Of a DNA stretch of 64,000 nt, positions 1 through 8,082 are shown in pieces. The notes under the pieces are model-generated. The model saw nothing but the letters and a program-made list of their open reading frames with translations, did not search any database and was not told where the DNA came from. Position numbers and translations under genes: made by a program. Position 1 is the first letter of the stretch. Every line of letters begins with the position of its first letter. The DNA is from Saprospirales bacterium (GTDB lineage Bacteria > Bacteroidota > Bacteroidia > Chitinophagales > Saprospiraceae). The stretch lies in NCBI GenBank assembly GCA_007695035.1, contig REEO01000009.1, positions 124,001-188,000 on the forward strand, read 5' to 3'.

Positions 1-1
1 T

Positions 2-235
2 GGTATGCCGCTGCGGGAGGCTGTGGAGAATAAACGCCTGCATTTGGACGATCGGTTTTTTCATTTGGAGGCCACACCTTACATTGATGAGGAACTTGAA
101 ACCAACAAACCCCTGAAATTGTGGAAAGGTCATTCCTTGTTTTTTGGAGGTGTCCACGCTGTTCGCAGATTAACCGATGGTAGCGCCGAGGCTGTAGGCG
201 ATTTCAGACGCGAGGGATTTGGGATAAAAAGTTAA
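2..235 (+). CDS. Gamma-glutamyltransferase, C-terminal end (partial)
   Basis: Only the last 77 codons are in the window; the reading frame enters from the left edge. The tail carries the arrangement usual at the C-terminus of gamma-glutamyltranspeptidases: a hydrophobic strand, the LFFGGVHAV block, then a GDFRREG segment that resembles the GDPRRGG end of the family. These Ntn hydrolases cleave gamma-glutamyl bonds of glutathione and related compounds, usually in the periplasm. The catalytic threonine and signal peptide would lie upstream and cannot be checked. The next gene, dusB, is 95 bp away and has its own promoter, so the two are probably separate transcription units. The family call rests on this short tail only. 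Confidence 0.68.
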   Translation, partial: GMPLREAVENKRLHLDDRFFHLEATPYIDEELETNKPLKLWKGHSLFFGGVHAVRRLTDGSAEAVGDFRREGFGIKS

Positions 236-283
236 ATGCGGGTGGTCCAATCTGCACTTAATTTTTTTGAGTGGGGCCCGTTC

Positions 284-314
284 TTTGAATAGAACAAAAT
301 AGGCGGTATTTTTG
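284..314 (+). promoter_or_regulatory. Bacteroidota-type promoter of dusB
   Basis: TTTG at 284-287 is followed after 19 bp by TATTTTTG at 307-314, matching the -33 TTTG / -7 TAnnTTTG consensus of this phylum. Transcription would start about 10 bp before the dusB ATG at 331, giving a very short leader. Confidence 0.65.
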
Positions 315-330
315 CGCCGCTTTTGATATC

Positions 331-1335
331 ATGGCAAAATTAGGAAATACAGAATTAGGAGACTTCCCGCTGCTTTTGGCTCCAATGGAGGATGTCAGCG
401 ACCCTCCCTTCAGGTTTCTCTGCAAGGAACAGGGGTGCGATATGATGTACACCGAGTTTATTTCGGTGGAGGGCCTCATCAGAGATGCTGAAAAAAGCCT
501 CCAAAAATTGGATATCTACGAAAATGAGCGACCGATAGGGGTGCAAATTTTTGGTGCCGAGCTCGACTCTATGATGCGGGCCGCTGAGATAGTGGAGGAA
601 GCAAAACCGGAAGTACTGGATATCAATTATGGTTGTCCGGTAAAAAAGGTGGTGTGTAAAATGGCAGGCGCGGGAATTCTGCGGGATATCGATAAAATGG
701 TCAAACTCACGGATGCCGTGGTCAAATCCACCAACTTGCCTGTTACGGTGAAGACCCGACTTGGTTGGGACAACGACAGCATCTTTATTGAGGAAGTGGC
801 CGAACGCCTTCAGGATGTGGGTATTCAGGGGATATCCATTCACGGTCGCACCCGCAAACAAATGTACAAAGGGGAAGCCGATTGGACCCATATCGAGAGG
901 GTTGTGGAGAATCCAAGAATTCACATTCCGGTCTTTGGAAACGGCGACATCGACTCCCCTCAAAAGGCAGTAGAATACAAGAAAAGATACGGAGTCGATG
1001 GATTGATGATTGGTAGAGCCAGTATAGGAAATCCGTGGATTTTTAGAGATATAAAGCACTATGTTAAAACCGGGGAATTATTGCCACCGCCCGGAATCAA
1101 GGATAAAATTGCCGTGGTAAAAAGACACATTGATCACTCTGTGAGCTGGAAAGGTGAAAAGCTGGGGGTCCTTGAAATGAGGCGGCACTACGGCCAGTAC
1201 TTCAGAGGGCTCCCCGAAATCAAAACCTGGAGATCCAGACTGGTTCAGGCCCCCACCGCTGAAGAACTCCATCAAATCCTCTCCGAAATGGAACGAACTT
1301 ACAGCCCTTTTGATGAACTCCAATTGGTAAAGTGA
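331..1335 (+). CDS. dusB: tRNA-dihydrouridine synthase DusB
   Basis: A 334-residue FMN enzyme of the Dus family that reduces uridine to dihydrouridine in tRNA D-loops. The TIM-barrel start LLLAPMEDVSD (residues 14-24), the active-site block NYGCPVKKV (99-107, catalytic Cys 102), the conserved GAGIL after it and the phosphate-binding GRASIGNPW near residue 230 are all present. Length is normal for the family. The start ATG lies 17 bp after a good TAnnTTTG box. Its TGA stop overlaps the GTG start of cca by four bases (GTGA), so the two tRNA-maturation genes are probably co-transcribed and translationally coupled. In many bacteria dusB is linked to fis; here it is linked to cca. Confidence 0.95.
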   Translation: MAKLGNTELGDFPLLLAPMEDVSDPPFRFLCKEQGCDMMYTEFISVEGLIRDAEKSLQKLDIYENERPIGVQIFGAELDSMMRAAEIVEEAKPEVLDINYGCPVKKVVCKMAGAGILRDIDKMVKLTDAVVKSTNLPVTVKTRLGWDNDSIFIEEVAERLQDVGIQGISIHGRTRKQMYKGEADWTHIERVVENPRIHIPVFGNGDIDSPQKAVEYKKRYGVDGLMIGRASIGNPWIFRDIKHYVKTGELLPPPGIKDKIAVVKRHIDHSVSWKGEKLGVLEMRRHYGQYFRGLPEIKTWRSRLVQAPTAEELHQILSEMERTYSPFDELQLVK

Positions 1336-2780
1336 ATATAAAACTCAGTAAGAAAGAACAGGAATTATTGCAACTGGTAGGCAGGGTTTCTTCCGAATTG
1401 GGAGTAAGTGCCTATGTGGTGGGCGGTTATGTGCGGGATAAGCTCCTGGGAAAAACCTGTAAAGATATTGACATCCTATGCGTAGGAGATGGAATCCAAC
1501 TCGCAAATGAGGTCTCAGCCAGTTTGGAAAAAAATCCCAAAGTCACTGTTTTTAAACGATTTGGTACGGCCATGCTGCAGACCGGGGGACTGGAGGTAGA
1601 GTTTGTAGGAGCTCGAAAAGAGTCCTATTCCAAAGACTCGCGAAAGCCCGTTGTAAAGCCTGGTACCCTGCAGGATGATCTCAATAGAAGAGATTTTACA
1701 GTTAATGCCCTTGCATTCGAACTGCAACCGGATGGCCTGGGTGATTTTGTCGATAAGTTCGGGGGGATGAAAGACCTGGAAGACGGGATAATTCGAACCC
1801 CTGTTGAGCCCGGGGCTACCTTTTCCGACGACCCCTTGAGGATGCTAAGGGCTGTCAGGTTTGCCAACCAACTCAATTTCGATATCAGCGAAAAAACCCT
1901 GGAGGGCATTGTCAAATCTGCAAGCCGCATCCGTATTATTTCCATGGAGCGGGTCAAGGAAGAGGTGCAGAAAATAATGGCCTGCGACAAACCCTCTATT
2001 GGATTTAAGTTGCTGGATTTAACCGGTTTGCTGCCCTATTTTCTGCCCGAGATATCGAAGCTCAAGGGCGTGGATACACGGAAGGGCATTTCGCATAAAG
2101 ACAATTTTTATCACACCCTCGAAGTGCTCGACCGCCTGAGTGAAAACAGCACTGATATTTGGCTGCGGTGGGCTGCCCTCCTTCACGATGTCGGCAAGCC
2201 GAAAACGAAGCGTTTTGAAGAGGCCCACGGTTGGACCTTCCATGGACACGAAATGGTGGGCGCCAAAATGGTCCCTCCCATTTTCAAACGATTGAAACTA
2301 CCTATGGGACCGCCCATGCGGTTTGTAAAGAAAATGGTAATGCTGCACCTTCGCCCCATTGCCCTTACGAAGGAGGAAGCCACCGATTCGGCAGTGCGCA
2401 GGTTGCTGTTTGATGCCGGAGAAGACATCGATTCCCTGCTACTGCTCTGTGAGGCTGATATCACTTCAAAAAACCCGGAAAAAGTTAAGCGCTTTTTAAC
2501 CAATTATCAAAAGGTCCGGGAGCGAATCGTCGAGGTGGAAGAACGGGACAAGATCCGCAATTGGCAACCTCCGATCAGCGGAGAACTCATAATGAAGGCC
2601 TTCGACATTAAACCCTCCAGAAATGTCGGGATTATCAAAGATACCATAAGGGAGGCCATTCTAGAAGGCGATATCCCCAATGAATTTGATTCGGCTTTTG
2701 ACCTGATGTTACAGAAGGGAAAAGAAATTGGGCTTGAAACCATTGATGAGGTGGAAACCCTGAAGGAAGGGATTCACTGA
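1332..2780 (+). CDS. cca: CCA tRNA nucleotidyltransferase with HD domain
   Basis: A 482-residue class II tRNA nucleotidyltransferase, which adds or repairs the 3'-CCA of tRNAs. The polymerase head shows GGYVRD (residues 32-37) and the metal-binding DID pair shortly after; the RRDFTVNAL motif follows near residue 119. An HD phosphohydrolase-type domain is recognisable from WAALLHDVGKP near residue 282. Neither tRNA gene in this window encodes its CCA, so an enzyme of this kind is needed. The GTG start is chosen because it overlaps the dusB stop; no better ATG is available upstream. Whether the enzyme adds the whole CCA or only part of it cannot be told from sequence. Confidence 0.93.
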   Translation: MNIKLSKKEQELLQLVGRVSSELGVSAYVVGGYVRDKLLGKTCKDIDILCVGDGIQLANEVSASLEKNPKVTVFKRFGTAMLQTGGLEVEFVGARKESYSKDSRKPVVKPGTLQDDLNRRDFTVNALAFELQPDGLGDFVDKFGGMKDLEDGIIRTPVEPGATFSDDPLRMLRAVRFANQLNFDISEKTLEGIVKSASRIRIISMERVKEEVQKIMACDKPSIGFKLLDLTGLLPYFLPEISKLKGVDTRKGISHKDNFYHTLEVLDRLSENSTDIWLRWAALLHDVGKPKTKRFEEAHGWTFHGHEMVGAKMVPPIFKRLKLPMGPPMRFVKKMVMLHLRPIALTKEEATDSAVRRLLFDAGEDIDSLLLLCEADITSKNPEKVKRFLTNYQKVRERIVEVEERDKIRNWQPPISGELIMKAFDIKPSRNVGIIKDTIREAILEGDIPNEFDSAFDLMLQKGKEIGLETIDEVETLKEGIH

Positions 2781-2888
2781 TTAGAGGAATTTCGATTTGC
2801 ACCCCGGCTTAAATTTTGCTTGCTGATCTAATCTATATTGAGCAATACTATCCTGAAAAAAAAATATATATTGGAGATGGATACTGAA

Positions 2889-4391
2889 TTAATCGCGGAG
2901 TTCAATTAATTTCTCCACCAGCAAGGATTCCCGCTTAGGCATATTTACCAGCGACTTTTTTCCCGGTTCTGAGATTATAAAGCCATCTTCCGTGGTGCTT
3001 TTCAATTGATAAATGCGCCCCCTGAGTCTGCTGCCGATTTCAGATTCACGCTCCTCAACCGCCGGATCCACTTTTGGGAATAAAAACCGGTCACCTGGAT
3101 TGAGTTTAATCAGGTCAATCTTTTCACGCTTGTATTTTTGTGGGATAGGAGTGCCGTGCGGGTCCACTTTTGGAAAGTTAAGACTGGCATCAATTTGGTC
3201 TAAAATATCTTCATTGAGTAGGTGTTCGTAATACTCTGCGTCTTCGTGGATTTGATCTTCGCTCAGCCCCGCTTTACCCACTAGCCAGGTCTCCCAGAGT
3301 CTGTGTGCGCGGACAAGTTGTTTGCCTCTGGCTGCACCTTTTGATGTCAATTGGTAACCGCCATTAGACCTTAAAAGCAATCCTTTTCTAAGCATTTTTC
3401 TGACTGCCTTCTTTATTTCGCGCGTGTTTCGCTCTATGCCAATGCTCACCTGATCTGTGGAGACCGGTTCCTTTTGACCGAACTTGAAGGTGTATTTCAA
3501 AATGTCTTCCCACAAAATTTTCGCTCTGTATTTTTGCTTGCGAAAACGCTGGAATAAATACCCCTTCTTGGGGGAAACCAAAGCGGACACCAGAAAAAAG
3601 ATAAAGGCACAAATGGCCATGGAAGGTCCCGGTGGGATTTCAAGATAGATGGCAGCCACGAGACCTGATATGGCAGACAGTGTTCCAAAGCCCGCGGAGA
3701 TGGCCAGTGCCGGTTTTAGATTGTCAGACCAGAGCAAGGCAGTTGAGGAGGGAGTAACCAGCATGGCCACTACCAGGATTACACCCACTGTCTGAAGCGA
3801 TGCCACTACGGTAAACGACAACAAAAGCATCAGGTAATAATGAACAACCCCGCTTTTTATTCCCATGGCTCTGGCGTAAGATTCCTGAAAAGTAGTGATG
3901 AAGAAATACCTGAAAAAGAACATAACACTTCCCACCACTGCAATGGCTATCAGTAAATTGAGCCATAGATCTTCACTACCCACCCCGAGAATATTGCCAA
4001 ACAAAAAGTCCTGCAGATCGAGATGTACCCCCTCATTCCTGGAAAGTATGGAAATTCCAATCACCCCGGCGGCAAACATTACAGTGAAAATTATCCCGAT
4101 GGCAGCATCGTTTTTCGTGGGGAGATTTTGCTGTATCCACGTTATGGCTGCAGCAGCTACCAGGCCTGCCAAAACTGCCCCCAGGAAAAACCCCGACAGG
4201 TGATAACCGCCGAAGACGATGAATGCAATCACAATGCCTGGAAGAATGGCATGGGATAGTGCATCTCCAATTAGGGCCATATTGCGAAGAACAATAAACA
4301 CCCCCAGCATACCGCAACTGATACCAACCAAAACGGAGGATATCAGTGCCCTGATGATCCAGGGGTATTGCAAGTACTCTAAAAGTTCCAA
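2889..4391 (-). CDS. Metal ABC transporter permease fused to DtxR-type regulator
   Basis: A 500-residue two-part protein. Residues 1 to about 275 form a TroC/ZnuB/MntB-like inner-membrane permease (ABC-3 family) with many hydrophobic segments and the family block LRNMALIGDALSHAILPG at 35-52. Residues about 290-420 look like a DtxR/MntR iron- or manganese-dependent regulator: a winged helix, then RAHRLWET (361-368), HEDAEYYEH (382-390) and DPHGTPIP (410-417), which correspond to metal-ligand and dimerisation segments of DtxR. A short FeoA/SH3-like tail follows. No ATPase or binding-protein gene is adjacent; the next gene upstream is ppx. The fusion would hold the putative metal sensor at the membrane. 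Either domain on its own is a confident call; what the tethered domain does is unknown. Confidence 0.9.
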   Translation of the reverse strand: MELLEYLQYPWIIRALISSVLVGISCGMLGVFIVLRNMALIGDALSHAILPGIVIAFIVFGGYHLSGFFLGAVLAGLVAAAAITWIQQNLPTKNDAAIGIIFTVMFAAGVIGISILSRNEGVHLDLQDFLFGNILGVGSEDLWLNLLIAIAVVGSVMFFFRYFFITTFQESYARAMGIKSGVVHYYLMLLLSFTVVASLQTVGVILVVAMLVTPSSTALLWSDNLKPALAISAGFGTLSAISGLVAAIYLEIPPGPSMAICAFIFFLVSALVSPKKGYLFQRFRKQKYRAKILWEDILKYTFKFGQKEPVSTDQVSIGIERNTREIKKAVRKMLRKGLLLRSNGGYQLTSKGAARGKQLVRAHRLWETWLVGKAGLSEDQIHEDAEYYEHLLNEDILDQIDASLNFPKVDPHGTPIPQKYKREKIDLIKLNPGDRFLFPKVDPAVEERESEIGSRLRGRIYQLKSTTEDGFIISEPGKKSLVNMPKRESLLVEKLIELRD

Positions 4392-4428
4392 TTCTCTTTT
4401 TTTAAACGGAGCAAAATTAAGAATTAGA

Positions 4429-5346
4429 TTAGACTAAATGCATTAGAAGACCTTCTTTAATTGAATAAGGAGAAGTATTGAGCTCAGAAATCTCCGGGCG
4501 ACTCAAAATTTGGTCCACGAGAACCAACGCTACAGAAATCAAGTCAGCCCTGGATGGTGGAATGGAGGGGTGATTTATTCTTGCCTCCAATGATAATGGG
4601 AGTATCTCATTGATAAAGTCCTTCACTTCAGTGAGCGGAATGGTATTGGCCTGCAGCCCTTTTTTTACACGCATATGCTCTTCAATGACATCGAAAGTTC
4701 CGGACAGCCCGACCAATCTCAGGCCCATCCGACCTTGCAATTGATTGAAAAGAGATTCGATCTGTTCATCAATGTACGACCTTAGTTTCCGAATGTCCTC
4801 ATCAACCAGCGGATCATTTGGGTGAAAATGGTGCTTGAGTGAAGACACTCCAATGTTGAAACTCTCCCTCCAATTTGCCCGGTATTTTTCAGCGAGTATG
4901 AATTCCACACTTCCACCACCGATATCCATGAGCAGGTCTGTTTTGCCGGAGAGATTGCCTGATAAAAGCGCCCCCTTAAAAATTAGCTCTGCCTCGGTTT
5001 GCCCACTGATCACTTCTATATCAATGCCGGTCTCTTCCATTACAGTTCTGATGAAATCGTTGGAATTATTGGCGTTTCGGAGCATGGCGGTGCCCACAGC
5101 AACTATATTTTCTACCCTTTCCGACTTAGCAATTTGAGCAAATTCTCTCATAGCATTCAATCCCCTTTCGAATGCCATTTCGCCTATATGAAATGGAGAT
5201 TCCTCTCCAAGCTTTACAAATTTCCTCAATCGAATTTGATCCGGGTCTGGTAGCGGGCTGGCTGCTGTGGAAATCAGTAAGTGAAAAGTATTGGTGCCGG
5301 CGTCAATTGCAGCAACCTTATTGTTGTTGTTGCTGCTGGACTGCAT
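4429..5346 (-). CDS. ppx: Exopolyphosphatase / Ppx-GppA family phosphatase
   Basis: A 305-residue ASKHA-fold phosphatase that removes phosphate from polyphosphate or from pppGpp. It has the phosphate-1 motif AAIDAGTNTFHLL right after the start, VAVGTAMLRNA in the middle and the phosphate-2 loop LLMDIGGGSVEFIL. It is the short form, with the two ASKHA lobes and no C-terminal HD extension. The start is the ATG at 5346; a TTG one codon earlier is less likely. The start lies inside the 3' end of the upstream lipoprotein gene, so residues 2-10 (QSSSNNNNK) come from a CAG/CAA repeat read in another frame. No polyphosphate kinase gene is in the window. Confidence 0.9.
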   Translation of the reverse strand: MQSSSNNNNKVAAIDAGTNTFHLLISTAASPLPDPDQIRLRKFVKLGEESPFHIGEMAFERGLNAMREFAQIAKSERVENIVAVGTAMLRNANNSNDFIRTVMEETGIDIEVISGQTEAELIFKGALLSGNLSGKTDLLMDIGGGSVEFILAEKYRANWRESFNIGVSSLKHHFHPNDPLVDEDIRKLRSYIDEQIESLFNQLQGRMGLRLVGLSGTFDVIEEHMRVKKGLQANTIPLTEVKDFINEILPLSLEARINHPSIPPSRADLISVALVLVDQILSRPEISELNTSPYSIKEGLLMHLV

Positions 5347-5872
5347 CAAAATATTGATTTAGGACACTTTCGTAATATTGTTTTCCCTGCTGCCTTAGTG
5401 GATGGGCGTAAGTGGGATTTCGATTATCGTCGAAAAAGACAAAGTGGGAACAGCCGTCCATGAAATACAGATCGGCCTCTGCGAGCACTTCACCCTGTGA
5501 TATAAATGCCACTATGGCTGTTGGTTGACAACCCTCGGGCATGGAAGTGGGTTCAGGATCAATGAAACCCACTACTTGTCTGACTGCTGATGGTTCACCC
5601 TGCGAAAAACTAATTGGAAAATCATGGAAGATGTAATCAATGTAATCACCGGTTTCTGCGATTAAACGGAGGGTTTCTTGTGGTAGAGCCTCTGTGACTT
5701 CATCTCCTTCCTCAATATCCGGACTTTCAACATTTTCACCATTGGTGCCCTGACCGCATGCAATAAATAACGTACAGGCACAAATAAGCAGAGAGCTGAG
5801 ATGAATTCGATTTACAGTTTTTAAGAAATACCTGATTCCCGTTGGCCTAATTGAAGTGCTTTCCTTTTTCAT
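5318..5872 (-). CDS. Putative lipoprotein of unknown function ending in six glutamines
   Basis: A 184-residue protein with a basic N-terminus, a hydrophobic stretch and a plausible lipobox ending FIACGQG near residue 40, so probably a lipoprotein. The first 20 residues are long for a signal peptide, and a later start is possible. After an acidic, low-complexity linker comes a compact domain with two cysteines (EGCQP and DGCSH) that could form a disulfide. I do not recognise the family. It ends VQQQQQQ, encoded by a triplet repeat that also encodes the first residues of Ppx: the two reading frames share 29 bases. The order suggests a two-gene operon with ppx. Confidence 0.7.
   Translation of the reverse strand: MKKESTSIRPTGIRYFLKTVNRIHLSSLLICACTLFIACGQGTNGENVESPDIEEGDEVTEALPQETLRLIAETGDYIDYIFHDFPISFSQGEPSAVRQVVGFIDPEPTSMPEGCQPTAIVAFISQGEVLAEADLYFMDGCSHFVFFDDNRNPTYAHPLRQQGKQYYESVLNQYFDAVQQQQQQ
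5321..5338 (-). repeat. CAG/CAA triplet repeat shared by two overlapping genes
   Basis: On the minus strand six consecutive codons (two CAG then four CAA) encode the terminal glutamines of the lipoprotein. In the frame of Ppx the same bases read as serine and asparagine codons. Loss or gain of whole triplets would keep both frames. Confidence 0.9.
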
Positions 5873-6037
5873 GGGTATACTTTATTGGACAAAAAAAGTT
5901 TAAAAATCGTTTTGACGCCTGTCGGACTGTAGAACTCAATCGAGTCTATTGGTCAAAGTTAAGAATTTATAGATAATCTACCTCAAAGATGGTCTTTTTG
6001 GAGTTGAAAATGGGAAAAGCTATAATATATGAAGGAC

Positions 6038-6703
6038 TTAAAAATGGTATGAAATCCTCGTGGTAATAAAGCTACCCAGCAGGTCATTGGCCGGAATATC
6101 CGGGTTTTTGTCCGAGATGAATACGGGATTGAATGACCGGGTGTACCGAATTTGAAGTTGCCAGCGGGGACTGAAGAAAACCCCGGCACCAAGAAGCCAG
6201 CTAATGTCAGTGCTGTTAAGAGCGGATAGTAATTTTTCAAAATTTTCCTCCTGCCCGCCAGGATCTCCTTCTATTTTTGAAGAGAGCAAACGCCCCAGGG
6301 AAATGCCCGCCAGAAATCGCATTCTGAAATGGGTGTCTCCTTCACTGTCCATATACTCCCAATCTTTGAATGAAAAGTATAGCGGGATATCGGCATACCT
6401 GAGTAAAAATCCCTGGTTCTCACTTTGGCTAAAGGGACTGAAATTTTTGGTCGATCCCCTTTCACTGTATAGCAATTCAAGCCCAACTTCCGTCTGTCTT
6501 CCTGTTTGCACTGACAGGCCCGCACCTCCATGCAGTCCTACCCGCTTCAATCCACTGGAGCCGTCGCCGCGTAATTGAGAGATGTTTCCTCCTCCTGTTA
6601 TATGAGCCGAAAAAGTCTGACTTTTTAATTCCTGGACGGTAAACACCAATATCAGAAAGCTCAAGAACAGGCAGCATTTTAAAGAAAATCTTGAGTGCAG
6701 CAT
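6038..6703 (-). CDS. PorT-family outer-membrane beta-barrel protein
   Basis: About 221 residues from the preferred ATG at 6703, which places a signal peptide (MLHSRFSLKCCLFLSFLIL, then a cut near LKSQ) directly at the N-terminus; an in-frame ATG at 6772 would add 23 unlikely residues. The mature part alternates polar and hydrophobic residues with many glycines and ends in an aromatic residue (TRISYHF), as expected for a small outer-membrane barrel of the PorT / outer membrane protein beta-barrel family common in Bacteroidota. Related barrels are often annotated only by fold, and I see nothing that gives a specific role. The neighbouring genes on both sides are transcribed independently. Confidence 0.72.
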   Translation of the reverse strand: MLHSRFSLKCCLFLSFLILVFTVQELKSQTFSAHITGGGNISQLRGDGSSGLKRVGLHGGAGLSVQTGRQTEVGLELLYSERGSTKNFSPFSQSENQGFLLRYADIPLYFSFKDWEYMDSEGDTHFRMRFLAGISLGRLLSSKIEGDPGGQEENFEKLLSALNSTDISWLLGAGVFFSPRWQLQIRYTRSFNPVFISDKNPDIPANDLLGSFITTRISYHF

Positions 6704-6821
6704 GTTTTTGGCGTTTGAAGCAGAAAAATCCCCCGGAGGTAGTAACTTTGGAGTTCCGGGTAAACTTTTCATAAAACTGTTGATTCTTTATTATATTACT
6801 CAAAGGCAATAACAGGGGTGC

Positions 6822-7013
6822 ATGAAGCTGGAAAAACTTGAAGCAGAACTTCGGGACATGGGTTTTCGGATAATATATGCGAAGGGCAATTTCAGTTCAG
6901 GTTATTGCCGTGTAAAGGATTCTGATGTGATCCTTGTGAACAAATTTTTTGATAAAAAAGGTAGAGCGCTGTGTCTTCAGGAAATTCTAGACCTAATTGT
7001 TGAAGAGGAATAA
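6822..7013 (+). CDS. Small conserved-looking protein of unknown function
   Basis: A 63-residue acidic/basic mixed protein with no membrane segment or cysteine pair; it has one Cys in SSGYCRVKD and one in RALCLQ. The segment GFRIIYAKGNFSSGYCRV followed by VILVNKFFDKKGRALCLQEIL has the look of a small alpha/beta domain. It sits 21 bp before an MBL-fold hydrolase on the same strand, so the two may be co-transcribed. I do not recognise the family. Codon use looks like that of its neighbours and the ORF fills the space neatly, which argues that it is real. Confidence 0.72.
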   Translation: MKLEKLEAELRDMGFRIIYAKGNFSSGYCRVKDSDVILVNKFFDKKGRALCLQEILDLIVEEE

Positions 7014-7034
7014 CCGGATGAAGACTCCAAAAGA

Positions 7035-7811
7035 ATGAATATGCTGGAACTTACATTTTTGGGGACAGGAACTTCGCAGGGTATACCTGTGATTGGATGC
7101 GACTGTGAGGTCTGTCACTCCACCGATCCCAGGGACCAGCGCTTGAGAACCTCAGCCATGATTACCACGGAGGGCAAAAACTTTGTGATCGATGCAGGAC
7201 CGGATTTTCGCCAGCAAATGCTTCGCGAGCGAGTCAAAAAATTAACAGCTGTCTTATTGACTCACGAACACAACGACCATGTCATAGGGTTGGATGATGT
7301 GAGGCCATTCAATTTCATGCAGCGAATGGGAATTGATGTTTACGGTACCGAGCGCGTAATTTCTGAAGTCACAAGGAGATTCCCCTACATCTTTGAAAAA
7401 AATCCCTATCCCGGAGCCCCAAGGCTCGATACGCATTACATTGAACCGATGCAAAAATTTGAGGTGAGTGGAGTGGAGTTTCAAACTTTACCTGTAATGC
7501 ACGGGGATTGGCCTGTTTTAGGATTCAAAACGGGATCTCTGGTTTATATCACTGATGCAAAATACATTTCCGATGAGGTGATTGCAGCGGCAAAAAACTG
7601 TGAAGTTCTGATACTCAATGCGCTTAGGCGAAAGGAGCACTACTCTCATTTGAGCCTGGACCAGGCAATAGAAGTATCCCGGGAAATTGGCGCAAATCGC
7701 ACCTACTTTACCCATGTTTCTCATAAGATGGGTCTATACAGAGAAGTGCAAAAAGATCTTCCTTACAATTGCTTTGTAGCCTGGGATGGTTTGAAAGTGA
7801 AGATAGGATGA
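7035..7811 (+). CDS. PhnP-like MBL-fold metal-dependent hydrolase
   Basis: A 258-residue metallo-beta-lactamase-fold protein. It starts with LTFLGTGTSQGIPVIGC, typical of the PhnP/RNase Z-like branch, has the two-metal motif LLTHEHNDHVIGLDD near residues 74-88, a later VMHGDWPVLGF histidine, ITDAKY aspartate and a C-terminal FTHVSHKMG. PhnP itself hydrolyses cyclic ribose phosphates in phosphonate metabolism; no phn genes are nearby, so the substrate is open (cyclic phosphodiesters are likely). The cysteines in GCDCEVCHS match the extra zinc site of PhnP-like proteins. An alternative ATG lies two codons downstream. Confidence 0.85.
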   Translation: MNMLELTFLGTGTSQGIPVIGCDCEVCHSTDPRDQRLRTSAMITTEGKNFVIDAGPDFRQQMLRERVKKLTAVLLTHEHNDHVIGLDDVRPFNFMQRMGIDVYGTERVISEVTRRFPYIFEKNPYPGAPRLDTHYIEPMQKFEVSGVEFQTLPVMHGDWPVLGFKTGSLVYITDAKYISDEVIAAAKNCEVLILNALRRKEHYSHLSLDQAIEVSREIGANRTYFTHVSHKMGLYREVQKDLPYNCFVAWDGLKVKIG

Positions 7812-8082
7812 ATTGCGTAACATTGACAGAGACCTCCTCGGAAATTCCATAGTTCTGCTGGGGTAATTTAATAAAATTCCAGGTCTTGAGAAATAAGGCT
7901 GTGAAAGACAGGGTTATGAAAACAGGTGATTTGGGCCGTTGGAATTTTTAGAGTTTTTTGCTTTAGTTGGAATCATTTGTTGAAGCCTTCAGTTTCTCGA
8001 GCACGAGTTTTTTAGCTTGAATAAAGTAGAATCACCCTTAAATTTTCGGTGATAGTAAGCTGATTTATTAATCCTAAAGTCA

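Noticed and set aside
355-1059. 234-codon open frame on the minus strand over dusB
   Set aside because: Antisense to a clear dusB; His/Phe-rich translation with no recognisable motif.
7996-8018. CTCG-AGCA-CGAG followed by T-run as a terminator of the MBL gene
   Set aside because: The stem has only four pairs; too weak to claim, and it lies about 185 bp after the stop.
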